A stretch of 64,000 nucleotides of DNA, taken from the NCBI GenBank assembly GCA_013361095.1, contig JAATWA010000001.1, positions 2,871,001-2,935,000 of the forward strand, written 5' to 3'. Positions 27,247-34,370 of the stretch are shown here, piece by piece. Origin of the DNA: Pseudanabaena biceps (GTDB taxonomy: Bacteria; Cyanobacteriota; Cyanobacteriia; Pseudanabaenales; Pseudanabaenaceae). The translations under genes and the position numbers were made by a program. Position 1 is the stretch's first letter. The number at the start of each line of letters is the position of its first letter. A model generated the notes under the pieces. That model was not told the DNA's origin and ran no database searches. It worked only from the letters and a program-made list of their open reading frames with translations.

Positions 27247-27981
27247 ATGACTTATTCTTTGCGGATTGCGGATATGGCTGAGAGCGATCGCCCTCGTGAG
27301 AGGCTGCTCAGTCAAGGAGTTCGGAGCTTGTCAAATGCTGAATTAATTGCCCTGTTATTGGGGACTGGTCAGGGAGCTGGGAAACTGTCTGCGGTGGGCT
27401 TGGGACAACTGATTTTACAAACTATCGGGAAGGATCGCACAGGTGATCCTGTGGCGGCTTTACAAGGGGTGTCACCACAGGAATTGATGCAAATCGAGGG
27501 GGTGGGGCCAGCTAAAGCCACGACTATTCTCGCGGCGATCGAATTGGGGAAGCGAGCGCTCTATGCCAAGCCGCCTGATCTGACGGAAGTAACTGATCCT
27601 TCAGTAGCGGCAGCGTCACTCAGTCAAGATCTGATGTGGCAGCCACAGGAACGCTTGGCGGTGGTGATGCTCAACAATAAAAATCAAATCATCGCTCAAA
27701 GAATTATTACTATTGGCACGGCTACAGAGACGCTAGCTCATCCTCGTGACATTTTTCGTGAGGTTCTAAAAAGTGGCGCTGTCCGCCTAATCTTGGCTCA
27801 CAATCATCCATCAGGAAACACTAATCCTAGTCCCGAAGACTTAACTCTGACGCGCCAGTTATTAGAAGCGGCGCGAATGTTAAATATTCCTCTGCTAGAT
27901 CATTTGATTTTAGGAAATGGAACTTTTTCGAGTATTCGCGAAATCTCAACATTATGGAAAGAAGTTCCCCAGTCAGAATAA
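27247..27981 (+). CDS. radC: RadC family JAB-domain protein
   Basis: A 244-residue protein. [28 protein letters not shown] and an HhH-type [20 protein letters not shown] precede a C-terminal JAB/MPN domain. The metal motif is present in [17 protein letters not shown]. The start [16 protein letters not shown] is chosen because it follows the preceding stop codon by one base. RadC's role is not settled, and the name is historical. Full length. Confidence 0.93.
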   Translation: MTYSLRIADMAESDRPRERLLSQGVRSLSNAELIALLLGTGQGAGKLSAVGLGQLILQTIGKDRTGDPVAALQGVSPQELMQIEGVGPAKATTILAAIELGKRALYAKPPDLTEVTDPSVAAASLSQDLMWQPQERLAVVMLNNKNQIIAQRIITIGTATETLAHPRDIFREVLKSGAVRLILAHNHPSGNTNPSPEDLTLTRQLLEAARMLNIPLLDHLILGNGTFSSIREISTLWKEVPQSE

Positions 27982-28099
27982 GAGAAAATAGAGGGACAGT
28001 TTTTCTCGCCAACTTTCTTGCACAAATATCAATAGGTTTCAGTAAAAGTTGTGATATCAAACTGCCAGTAGTTTCAATACAATTATTGTCAGGGCAATT

Positions 28100-28288
28100 T
28101 CATACGTCATCGCGAATGCTACGCCAATTAGGCAAATTACCGTTAACGATATCTTGTTTACCTTCTTCCCAAGAGTCCAAAAAATCGGAAATACTGAGTA
28201 GTTCATCTGTTGCTTCTTGGCTCTTCCTTTCTGCAAGACATGACAAAAAATCTACGGCTACTTTTAATCCTTCATAAGATGTAACTAC
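28100..28288 (-). pseudogene. Remnant of a small antitoxin-like protein
   Basis: About 62 codons are open on the minus strand, with no start codon. The end reads QEATDELLSISDFLDSWEEG, then NGNLPNWRSIRDDV and a stop. This is the shape of the C-termini of small cyanobacterial antitoxin-like proteins (an acidic helix ending WRxIRxDV). The N-terminus has been lost where the insertion-sequence remnants begin. The family assignment is tentative. Confidence 0.4.
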
Positions 28289-28322
28289 TCAGGCTGGAGA
28301 TCAGGAAAGAAAGGTTCGCCAA

Positions 28323-28407
28323 TTCAAGGATGAAGTACAACGGTTTCTGATGAAGCAAAGAATACTTCGTAAGGAGTACGATAGTCAAGAGATTTTCTCG
28401 GTCTACG
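28323..28407 (-). pseudogene. IS30-type transposase, C-terminal remnant
   Basis: The minus strand reads RRPRKSLDYRTPYEVFFASS and then ETVVLHP and a stop. This is the end of IS30-family DDE transposases (RPRKSL.Y.TP.EVFF). It joins directly to the truncated IS5-type gene in another frame. Confidence 0.7.
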
Positions 28408-29684
28408 AAGTATTTGCCAACTTGGTCATGACGCGATTTAAACTGAACCGTCGTTTAGCCTGTCCAAACTTACCTTCAATTTGATTGCGAATCTTAGCAT
28501 CTTCGAGAGTTTGCTTGCGAATAGCCACCACATCATCGGGTACAGGTCTGCCCAAAGGCGGAGCCGTAATCCGAATACCCAGATTTCGACAATAGGCGCG
28601 ATTGCTGCGTGTGCGGTAAATCTGGTCAACGTAAACCGCTTCAGGATAATGTCCAAAGCGAGATTTAAACAATTCTACTTGCTGCTGCAAATCCCCCGAT
28701 TCATTGAAGTTATCCCAACTGAGATGGTCGAGAAATGCATGACCATCCACACAACTAACCGAGAGTTTAGCGCCAAACTCCACAGGTGTTCCTGATTTAC
28801 CTCTGACGATTGGGCACACATGAGGTTGAGTAATACTGACGATGCGGTCGTCTATACGATGAAAACCTTGCTCGTACATCAATTGTTGTTGCCGATATAC
28901 TTCACTGACGACCAGCAAGTTCCGATAGAGATTCTTCTTCAATTCTGATAGCTTTGCCCCTGCGGCAATTAGGGTATCAATATGGGCAAGATTGCGACGG
29001 ACATAACCCAACTGTTGGCGCATTGCTTTGCGAATCTTTTTAGAATTGGGTTTGCGTTGTTTGACAATTTGGAGATAAGCTGTCCTTGCTTCACGGCGAT
29101 AGGTGCGTGGTTTCTTCGGTAATTGTTCTTTCACTTGTTGGTAAAGAGCATCAATCACAATTTCCGTTTGTTCCCTTGCTTCGTTCAACAGTTTGATGTC
29201 AGTGGGATAACGGATGTCAGATGGCGCAACTGTTGCATCTAGCAGCAATTTTCCTTGGTTTGCTGGTTCTGTTTCTCTCTGTTCCTTTTCTACATTCTTT
29301 TCTCCTAGGTTCTCTTCTTTCTCTTTCTTCTCTTCTTTTTTGTCCTGCTTTTCTTCTATCTCTTTTTGTCCCGATTCTTTGGGAGGCTTCACAATCCGTT
29401 CGTTGATTCTGCCCACGATCTCTAGGTTCAATCGTTTGCGGAAATGTACCATCATGCTTGCTTCAAATGGGGCTTTGTCGCTGTACTCTGATAAGCCTAG
29501 GAAGTATTGTAAATATGGATTCTCGCGAATCTGTTCCACTGTTTCTTCGTCGCTTGTTCCTAATTTCTCTTTGATTATCAGCGCCCCAAGTGCCATCCGA
29601 AATGGCTTTGCTGGCGCTCCTTATCCTGCACTGAATTGATCTGCATATTCACTCTCAAATTGTTCCCACGGTACTAGTAGAGTA

Positions 29685-30365
29685 TCAAGCGTCAATTAAA
29701 GGATAGAGACGGGCTAATTTAATCCGAGCATCTTCAGTAGTAAACTGCCAATTGCATTTACAAGCAAGAGCGTTTCTGCGATTTTCCCAAGCAGCAATCT
29801 CAGATTTCAAAGTTTCTTTGTCAGGAATACGACGGTCAAGACATTGACGCGACAAAACACTCAATTCAATCTCGGCAATATTCAACCAACTGCCATGCTT
29901 AGGAGTGTAATGGAACTCAAACTTGTCGAGAATGCGCCGTGCCTCAGCAGGAGGAAATGCTTTATACAAAGAAGACTTAACGTGGGTATTCAGATTATCC
30001 TGAGTCAGCTTAATTTTTTTAGCGTTAAGATAGCATTCATCGGCTAAATACTTCATCTGATGAGCATAGTCAACTTGAGTGCGGTGGTCTGTCACTTCCA
30101 CATGTCGCCAACCAGCTAAAGGCTCGAAGAACATAAATAGATTGCAAACACCCTGCCGTTGATATTCATGGTCATAACGTTCAGGCTGTCCCGCTTCTAT
30201 GGGTAGCGGCTGTCTAGTTTCCGAAACTAATTGCTTGGAACTCTCATCAAAACAGACCACTGGGTAATCAGGGTCATAGGGTAGTTTATACAATTCTAGA
30301 ACATCTTCCATCTGACACACAAATTCAGCATTATGCTCAGGCGGAATTACCCAACATTCTTTCAA
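29685..30365 (-). CDS. IS630-type transposase, second ORF (catalytic domain)
   Basis: A 226-residue ORF with the DDE residues: VVCFDESSKQLVSE (first Asp), IKLTQDNLNTHVKS (second Asp), and HYTPKHGSWLNIAEIELSVL (Glu). Its frame continues upstream as KNELKPWLKECWVIPPEH, which joins the first ORF by a -1 shift at an A8 run. The encoded start Met is therefore probably not used. The protein would be active only as the fused product. It ends eight bases inside the element's left end. Confidence 0.88.
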   Translation of the reverse strand: MKECWVIPPEHNAEFVCQMEDVLELYKLPYDPDYPVVCFDESSKQLVSETRQPLPIEAGQPERYDHEYQRQGVCNLFMFFEPLAGWRHVEVTDHRTQVDYAHQMKYLADECYLNAKKIKLTQDNLNTHVKSSLYKAFPPAEARRILDKFEFHYTPKHGSWLNIAEIELSVLSRQCLDRRIPDKETLKSEIAAWENRRNALACKCNWQFTTEDARIKLARLYPLIDA

Positions 30366-30820
30366 CCAAGGCTTAAGCTCGTTTTTTTTAGCACTTGCCT
30401 GACGCTTTCATGGGAAATACTGTCCACATAGCCTAATGACACCATCTTGTCTGCTAACAAGCGTAATGTCCAACGACTGCTTCCTTCTGGGGCTTCTGAA
30501 CAAGCAACGGCGATTAAATGCGCTTCTATTTCTCCGTCCAACTTTTTTGGGGAGTAAGTGCGCGGACGTGGATTCAATGCTGACTCTAATCCTTCTTCGA
30601 CAAAGCGTTGACGCACTTGTTCGATGGTGCTAACGCTGGTATCAAGCGCTATACTTATCGACTGATCTTTCCATCCTCCTTCTTCTCGGTTGATATCCGC
30701 TTTGAGCAGGATCTTGGCATGATTTATTTTGGCGGCGGCGGCTTTTCCTGTTTTTGTCAGCTCTTCTAAGCTTTTTTGCTCTTCTTTTGTCAGTGATACT
30801 ATATATTTCTTGGCTGGCAT
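30362..30820 (-). CDS. IS630-type transposase, first ORF (DNA-binding domain)
   Basis: A 152-residue ORF from MPAKKYIVSLTKEEQKSLEE. The helix-turn-helix segment (KDQSISIALDTSVSTIEQVR, RFVEEGLESALNPRPR) and the linker ICxx-like SISHESVRQVLKK are typical of IS630 transposases. The frame ends in KKTSLSLG just past an A8 run (about 30383-30390), where a -1 shift leads into the catalytic ORF. An ATG eight codons upstream (30844) is an alternative start. Confidence 0.85.
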   Translation of the reverse strand: MPAKKYIVSLTKEEQKSLEELTKTGKAAAAKINHAKILLKADINREEGGWKDQSISIALDTSVSTIEQVRQRFVEEGLESALNPRPRTYSPKKLDGEIEAHLIAVACSEAPEGSSRWTLRLLADKMVSLGYVDSISHESVRQVLKKTSLSLG

Positions 30821-31100
30821 ATTTTCAACTATTAGATCACCCAATTATTATCGGTTAATTTGTTGTTGACTGTCTACTAGTTCCGCTAATCTTACCCATC
30901 GATTTTTTCCTGACAGTTTCCCGCCAAATGGTAAGTAGAAATTCTCGAATGATAGCTGTCCTGTGGGGGATTGTCGGTACATGAAATTTTATTTGTGCAA
31001 GGGTTTTACTTACTTTTGCTGCTTTTCCTTGCATTTTATCAGTTCTCGATCTCATTGAAAACCATTGCTTGTATGCTTTTCTTGCTTTTTCAGCAAGCCC

Positions 31101-31217
31101 TAAGTATGGTCAGTGAGAGTTAGCTCTAACTATCGAGCGATCGCTACCCAAATTGAAGAAGGCTATCTCTGGATTTGGATAGGTACTCATGCTGAATATG
31201 ACAAATTATTGAAATAG
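31101..31217 (+). pseudogene. Remnant of a RelE/HigB-type toxin
   Basis: After a stop at 31101 the plus strand reads VWSVRVSSNYRAIATQIEEG and YLWIWIGTHAEYDKLLK, then a stop. This is the C-terminal half of RelE/ParE-superfamily toxins (YSVR...YRA...W.WIG.H.EYD.LL). No N-terminal half is found next to it. It was probably disrupted when insertion sequences arrived. Confidence 0.65.
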
Positions 31218-31225
31218 TGGTTTTG

Positions 31226-31340
31226 GGGAATGAATAGGTGATCGCTGTTTAGTTGATTCTTTTGAGGGGCGATCGCTGGTTATGGGAATGAATAGGCGAT
31301 CGCTGTTTGATTGATTTTTTGAGGGGCGATCATTAATCAT
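31226..31340. repeat. Two tandem copies of a 58-bp unit
   Basis: GGGAATGAATAGGTGATCGC at 31226 and GGGAATGAATAGGCGATCGC at 31284 each begin a unit that continues with TGTTTGATTGATT and TTTGAGGGGCGATC. The copies differ at a few positions. Confidence 0.7.
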
Positions 31341-31417
31341 GAATTAATGAGATTTTAAAGTAAGTGAATACGAAACCAAATCTGTACTAAACCAAGTAAG
31401 AGATCGCCCGATTAGCA

Positions 31418-32782
31418 TCATATTTTCTGTAACTTCACCATAAAAAAGCCGTCCATGTCGTGTTTGTGGGGCAGAACTTTCACCCAACCCCGATCGCTTG
31501 CAAAGTGAGCAGCAGGATTATCCGCATTGGGCGGGACAATTTGCCAATCGGGATGATTGGTTAAAAACTGCGTAATTACCTCTTCGTTTTCGGCAGGATG
31601 TAAGGTGCAAGTACTGTAAACAATTACGCCATCAGGTTTCACCCATTGGGTAGCACGCTCAAGAATTTCTGACTGAGTTTTGGCTAATTTATAAGGCTCA
31701 TCAGGGGTTTGTCGCCAACGGGCATCGGCGTGGCGGTGTAATGTTCCCAAACCAGAGCAAGGCACATCTAGCAACACGCGATCGCACTTGGAATTTGGAG
31801 AACCTTCTGGCAATCCCACAAATTCCCGCGCATCAACCTCAATGGTTTGGACATTAGTGATCCCCAAACGCGCTGTATTTTGATCGATTTTTTTAAGACG
31901 ATTGGCTAGGCGATCTAATGCGTAAACTTTGCCCGTGTTTTTTAAGCGATCGCTAATATGTGTAGTCTTACCTCCGGGGGCTGCACAGGCATCAATAATG
32001 ATCTCATTGGGTTGAGGATCAAGTAGGTAGGTGACTAATTGAGCGCTCGCATCTTGGACTGACCACCAACCCTCTTTAAATTTCGGTAATTTGCTGACAT
32101 CGCCAGCCCCTTGCCCTACACGAATCCCATCGGGCAGATAGGGAATCGGTGCGGCTTCTATTTCTGCTTCAGCAAAAGCGGCTAGAACTTGATCTCGCGT
32201 TGCATGGATCAGGTTTACTCGTAAATCGAGATGAGGAGTTTGATTAAACCAATTGCAAATATCCGCGATCGCCTCTTGTCCAAATTCTTTTTGCCATAGC
32301 TCGATCAACCATTCTGGATAACTATAAAAGCTAGCGGGATCGCTAATATTAGCGAGAATATCTTCCTTCTCCTTGGCTCTGAGTATGGATCGCATCACCC
32401 CATTCGTAAAACCAGACAAACCCTTGAGATTGTTTTCTTTAACTAATTCCACGGTGGTATGTACGATCGCTGATGGCTTAATGCGATCGAGAAAACATAG
32501 CTGATAGACACCAATCTGTAAGATTATTAATAGGTCTGGTGGTAACTTAGTGATCGGTTTTTGTAAAAAGTTCTGCAAAATCGCTTCCAAGGTTTTCTGG
32601 CGGCGTGTACATCCATAGACTAATTCAGTGATCAAACGGCGATCGCTTTCGGAAATAGTGATGTCATCTTGCCGCAGACGTGAAAGCGTACAGTCGAGCG
32701 CTACATCGGCATAGGCATTGCGTCTTTGGATTAAACGTATGGTTTCTAAGGCGATCTGGCGAGAGTTTTTACTGGTGGTCAT
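31418..32782 (-). CDS. rsmB: 16S rRNA (cytosine-967-C5)-methyltransferase
   Basis: A 454-residue SAM-dependent enzyme (also called Sun). The N-terminal ~150 residues are a NusB-like RNA-binding domain (SRQIALETIRLIQRRNAYAD, LITELVYGCTRRQKTLEAIL). IIDACAAPGGKTTHISDRLK is the SAM motif, VLLDVPCSGLGTLHRHADAR carries the conserved Cys of motif IV, and IVYSTCTLHPAENEEVITQF carries the catalytic Cys of motif VI. The C-terminal GFFMVKLQKI is standard. Monocistronic on the minus strand, divergent from mraY. Confidence 0.95.
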   Translation of the reverse strand: MTTSKNSRQIALETIRLIQRRNAYADVALDCTLSRLRQDDITISESDRRLITELVYGCTRRQKTLEAILQNFLQKPITKLPPDLLIILQIGVYQLCFLDRIKPSAIVHTTVELVKENNLKGLSGFTNGVMRSILRAKEKEDILANISDPASFYSYPEWLIELWQKEFGQEAIADICNWFNQTPHLDLRVNLIHATRDQVLAAFAEAEIEAAPIPYLPDGIRVGQGAGDVSKLPKFKEGWWSVQDASAQLVTYLLDPQPNEIIIDACAAPGGKTTHISDRLKNTGKVYALDRLANRLKKIDQNTARLGITNVQTIEVDAREFVGLPEGSPNSKCDRVLLDVPCSGLGTLHRHADARWRQTPDEPYKLAKTQSEILERATQWVKPDGVIVYSTCTLHPAENEEVITQFLTNHPDWQIVPPNADNPAAHFASDRGWVKVLPHKHDMDGFFMVKLQKI

Positions 32783-33038
32783 TGGCTACTTATATAGATT
32801 CTCAATAGGGTCAAATTAAAAGGCTATTTGCAAAGTCTGATTAGCAAAAGCCCAGCGCCGTCAAAATTAAATGCTTGCACTGTAGACAAATGCAGTCATT
32901 ATTTGCTATTTAAAAGCGTGTAAACGATTAGTATTTAACTATCTATTACAAATCCAAAAATTAAGTTGTTAAGTCTTAATTTTTGATTTTTACGACTGGT
33001 ATTGGTTGAGTTAACAAAGAGTGAGCAGGTTCGTGTGG

Positions 33039-33049
33039 GTGTGAGGAGT
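33039..33049 (+). promoter_or_regulatory. Extended ribosome binding region of mraY, complementary to the Yfr1 motif
   Basis: GTGTGAGGAGT ends four bases before the chosen ATG. It is an exact complement of ACUCCUCACAC, the conserved single-stranded motif of the cyanobacterial small RNA Yfr1. It could simply be a strong Shine-Dalgarno context (GAGGAG). Confidence 0.4.
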
Positions 33050-33053
33050 GGCA

Positions 33054-34154
33054 ATGGTTGATACTGGTGTAAGAGTCAGGAAGGCAAAGTTTCCTTCAGG
33101 AAATAGTCTTGCAATTGGTTTAGCAATTAGTTTAATAAGTTTAATTGTTGGTGTCGATCTTGTCTTGCATCCTGAAATAAGTGCAAGCTTGCTACTACCC
33201 TTTGCGATCGGCAGTATAGGAGTTGCGGCTTTAGGAACTGTGGCTGTACCAACATTACGACGACTCAAAGCTGGACAGATCATTCGTGAAGATGGTCCTC
33301 AAGCTCATCTCAAAAAACAAGGCACGCCGACCATGGGGGGGATATTTATTATACCTGTGGGCATTTTATTGGCGATTGTCTGGTCTCGCTTTAATGTCAA
33401 TGTGATTGCTTGCAGCTTGTTAACGCTTTCCTTCGCTTTTATTGGTTGGCTAGATGATTGGAGGATTTTACTCCGCCACTCCAACAAAGGTCTGTCACCA
33501 CGCGCAAAGCTGATGTTACAGGCGTTTTTTGCTTCTTGCTTTTGTGCTTGGCTAGGTTTTACTCAAAATTGGCAAGCAATCTCGACAGTGAATTTGCCAC
33601 TTAAGTTGTCGATATCCCTTGGATTATTTTTCTTTCCATTGGCTATATTTGTATTCCTAGGCAGTAGCAATGCTACTAACTTGACCGATGGTTTAGATGG
33701 TCTAGCGGGCGGGACAGGTGCGATCGCTTTATTAGGGATGGCGATACTATTATTTCCACAAAACAGAGAATTATCGATTTTTTGTATGTGCCTTAGCGGT
33801 AGTTATTTAGGATTTCTCTGGCACAATCGTTATCCCGCTCGTGTATTTATGGGAGATACTGGCTCATTGGCTTTGGGGGGAGCTTTAGCTTCTACAGCGA
33901 TTCTCGGTAATTTGCTGTGGGCTTTTGCGATTGTGGGGGCGATCTTTATTTGGGAATCAATTTCGGTAATTGTTCAGGTTGGTTATTACAAAGCTACTAA
34001 AGATGAAAATGGCAAGGGTAAGCGATTATTTAAAATGGCTCCTTTTCACCACCATTTAGAGCTAAGCGGCTGGCACGAGTTACAAGTTGTTAGTGCTTTT
34101 TATATGACTGGCGGCTTTTTAGTGGCGATCGCTGTTTTGATCAGCAAGCTTTAA
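33054..34154 (+). CDS. mraY: Phospho-N-acetylmuramoyl-pentapeptide transferase
   Basis: A 366-residue membrane enzyme that makes lipid I in peptidoglycan synthesis. About ten membrane segments are seen. GPQAHLKKQGTPTMGGI is the cytoplasmic nucleotide loop, FIGWLDDWRILLRHSNKGLS carries the DD pair, GSSNATNLTDGLDGLAGG the catalytic Asp, GDTGSLALGG follows, and KMAPFHHHLELSGW the histidine motif. ATG 33054 is preferred over GTG 33048 because GAGGAG then has normal spacing. Two perfect palindromes follow the stop. Confidence 0.96.
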   Translation: MVDTGVRVRKAKFPSGNSLAIGLAISLISLIVGVDLVLHPEISASLLLPFAIGSIGVAALGTVAVPTLRRLKAGQIIREDGPQAHLKKQGTPTMGGIFIIPVGILLAIVWSRFNVNVIACSLLTLSFAFIGWLDDWRILLRHSNKGLSPRAKLMLQAFFASCFCAWLGFTQNWQAISTVNLPLKLSISLGLFFFPLAIFVFLGSSNATNLTDGLDGLAGGTGAIALLGMAILLFPQNRELSIFCMCLSGSYLGFLWHNRYPARVFMGDTGSLALGGALASTAILGNLLWAFAIVGAIFIWESISVIVQVGYYKATKDENGKGKRLFKMAPFHHHLELSGWHELQVVSAFYMTGGFLVAIAVLISKL

Positions 34155-34175
34155 ATACCCCGTAAAGATTTTAAA

Positions 34176-34220
34176 ACGTAAAAGAGGGTGAGGCGCGAAG
34201 CGCCTCACCCTCTTTTACGT
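34176..34220. terminator. Perfect palindrome, probable mraY terminator
   Basis: Arms of 21 bp (ACGTAAAAGAGGGTGAGGCG then C) pair around GAA, 22 bases after the mraY stop. A shorter imperfect hairpin (TTAGAGACG...CGTCTCTAA) follows at 34220-34248. Confidence 0.7.
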
Positions 34221-34256
34221 TAGAGACGACGCAAAGCGCCGTCTCTAAATTTTTTA

Positions 34257-34370
34257 TATAGCATTCCTAAATCATTTGTGATAAAAATAGGGCTTCGACT
34301 TCGCTCAGCCAGCGTATATCGTTGTCTGAGCGAAGTCGAAGCCTCTCATAACTCATTTAGGATTGCTATA
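34257..34370. repeat. Family E element, 114 bp, supplying the stop codon of the CheA-like gene
   Basis: The left end TATAGCATTCCTAAATCATT and the reverse complement of the right end TATAGCAATCCTAAATGAGT match closely. The inner hairpin has arms GGCTTCGACTTCGCTCAG. The right end CTATAG holds the TAG at 34366-34368. A related end lies at 16243-16290. Confidence 0.8.

Larger units (their letters stand above)
29677..30877 (-). mobile_element. IS630-type insertion sequence, 1.2 kb, apparently intact
   Basis: The left end GTAGAGTATCAAGCGTCAAT and the reverse complement of the right end GTAGACAGTCAACAACAAAT match as imperfect inverted repeats. TA dinucleotides flank both sides (29675-29676 and 30878-30879), as expected for IS630/Tc1 elements that duplicate TA. 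Removing the element and one TA restores the IS5 reading frame across LAEL-VPWEQ, which fixes the boundaries. It carries two overlapping ORFs. Confidence 0.88.
28403..30982 (-). pseudogene. IS5-type transposase, interrupted and decayed
   Basis: The gene starts at ATG 30982 (MYRQSPTGQLSFENFYLPFG, ending ...WVRLAEL). It is interrupted by the IS630-type element at 29677-30877 and resumes in frame as VPWEQFESEYADQFSAG. An in-frame TAA at 29621-29623 follows where a Lys codon is expected, and the gene goes on with GAPAKPFRMALGALIIKEKL. The DDE segments (LLLDATVAPSDI, EAVYVDQIYRTRSNRAYCRN, IEGKFGQAKRRFSLNRVMTK) are visible. The C-terminus is cut at ANTS by the IS30 tail. Between is a Lys/Glu-rich spacer (about 78-115 of the remaining ORF). 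It cannot encode a working enzyme. Confidence 0.85.

Noticed and set aside
27954..28277. 107-residue ORF after radC
   Set aside because: It overlaps the radC end and runs antisense to the antitoxin-like remnant; Ser-rich composition typical of a shadow.
29214..29639. 141-residue ORF rich in Ser and Phe
   Set aside because: It is antisense to the Lys/Glu-rich spacer of the IS5-type transposase.
32980..33070. A yfr1 gene on the minus strand (ACTCCTCACAC is present)
   Set aside because: The flanking hairpin and terminator of Yfr1 are missing, so the motif is better read as part of the mraY leader.
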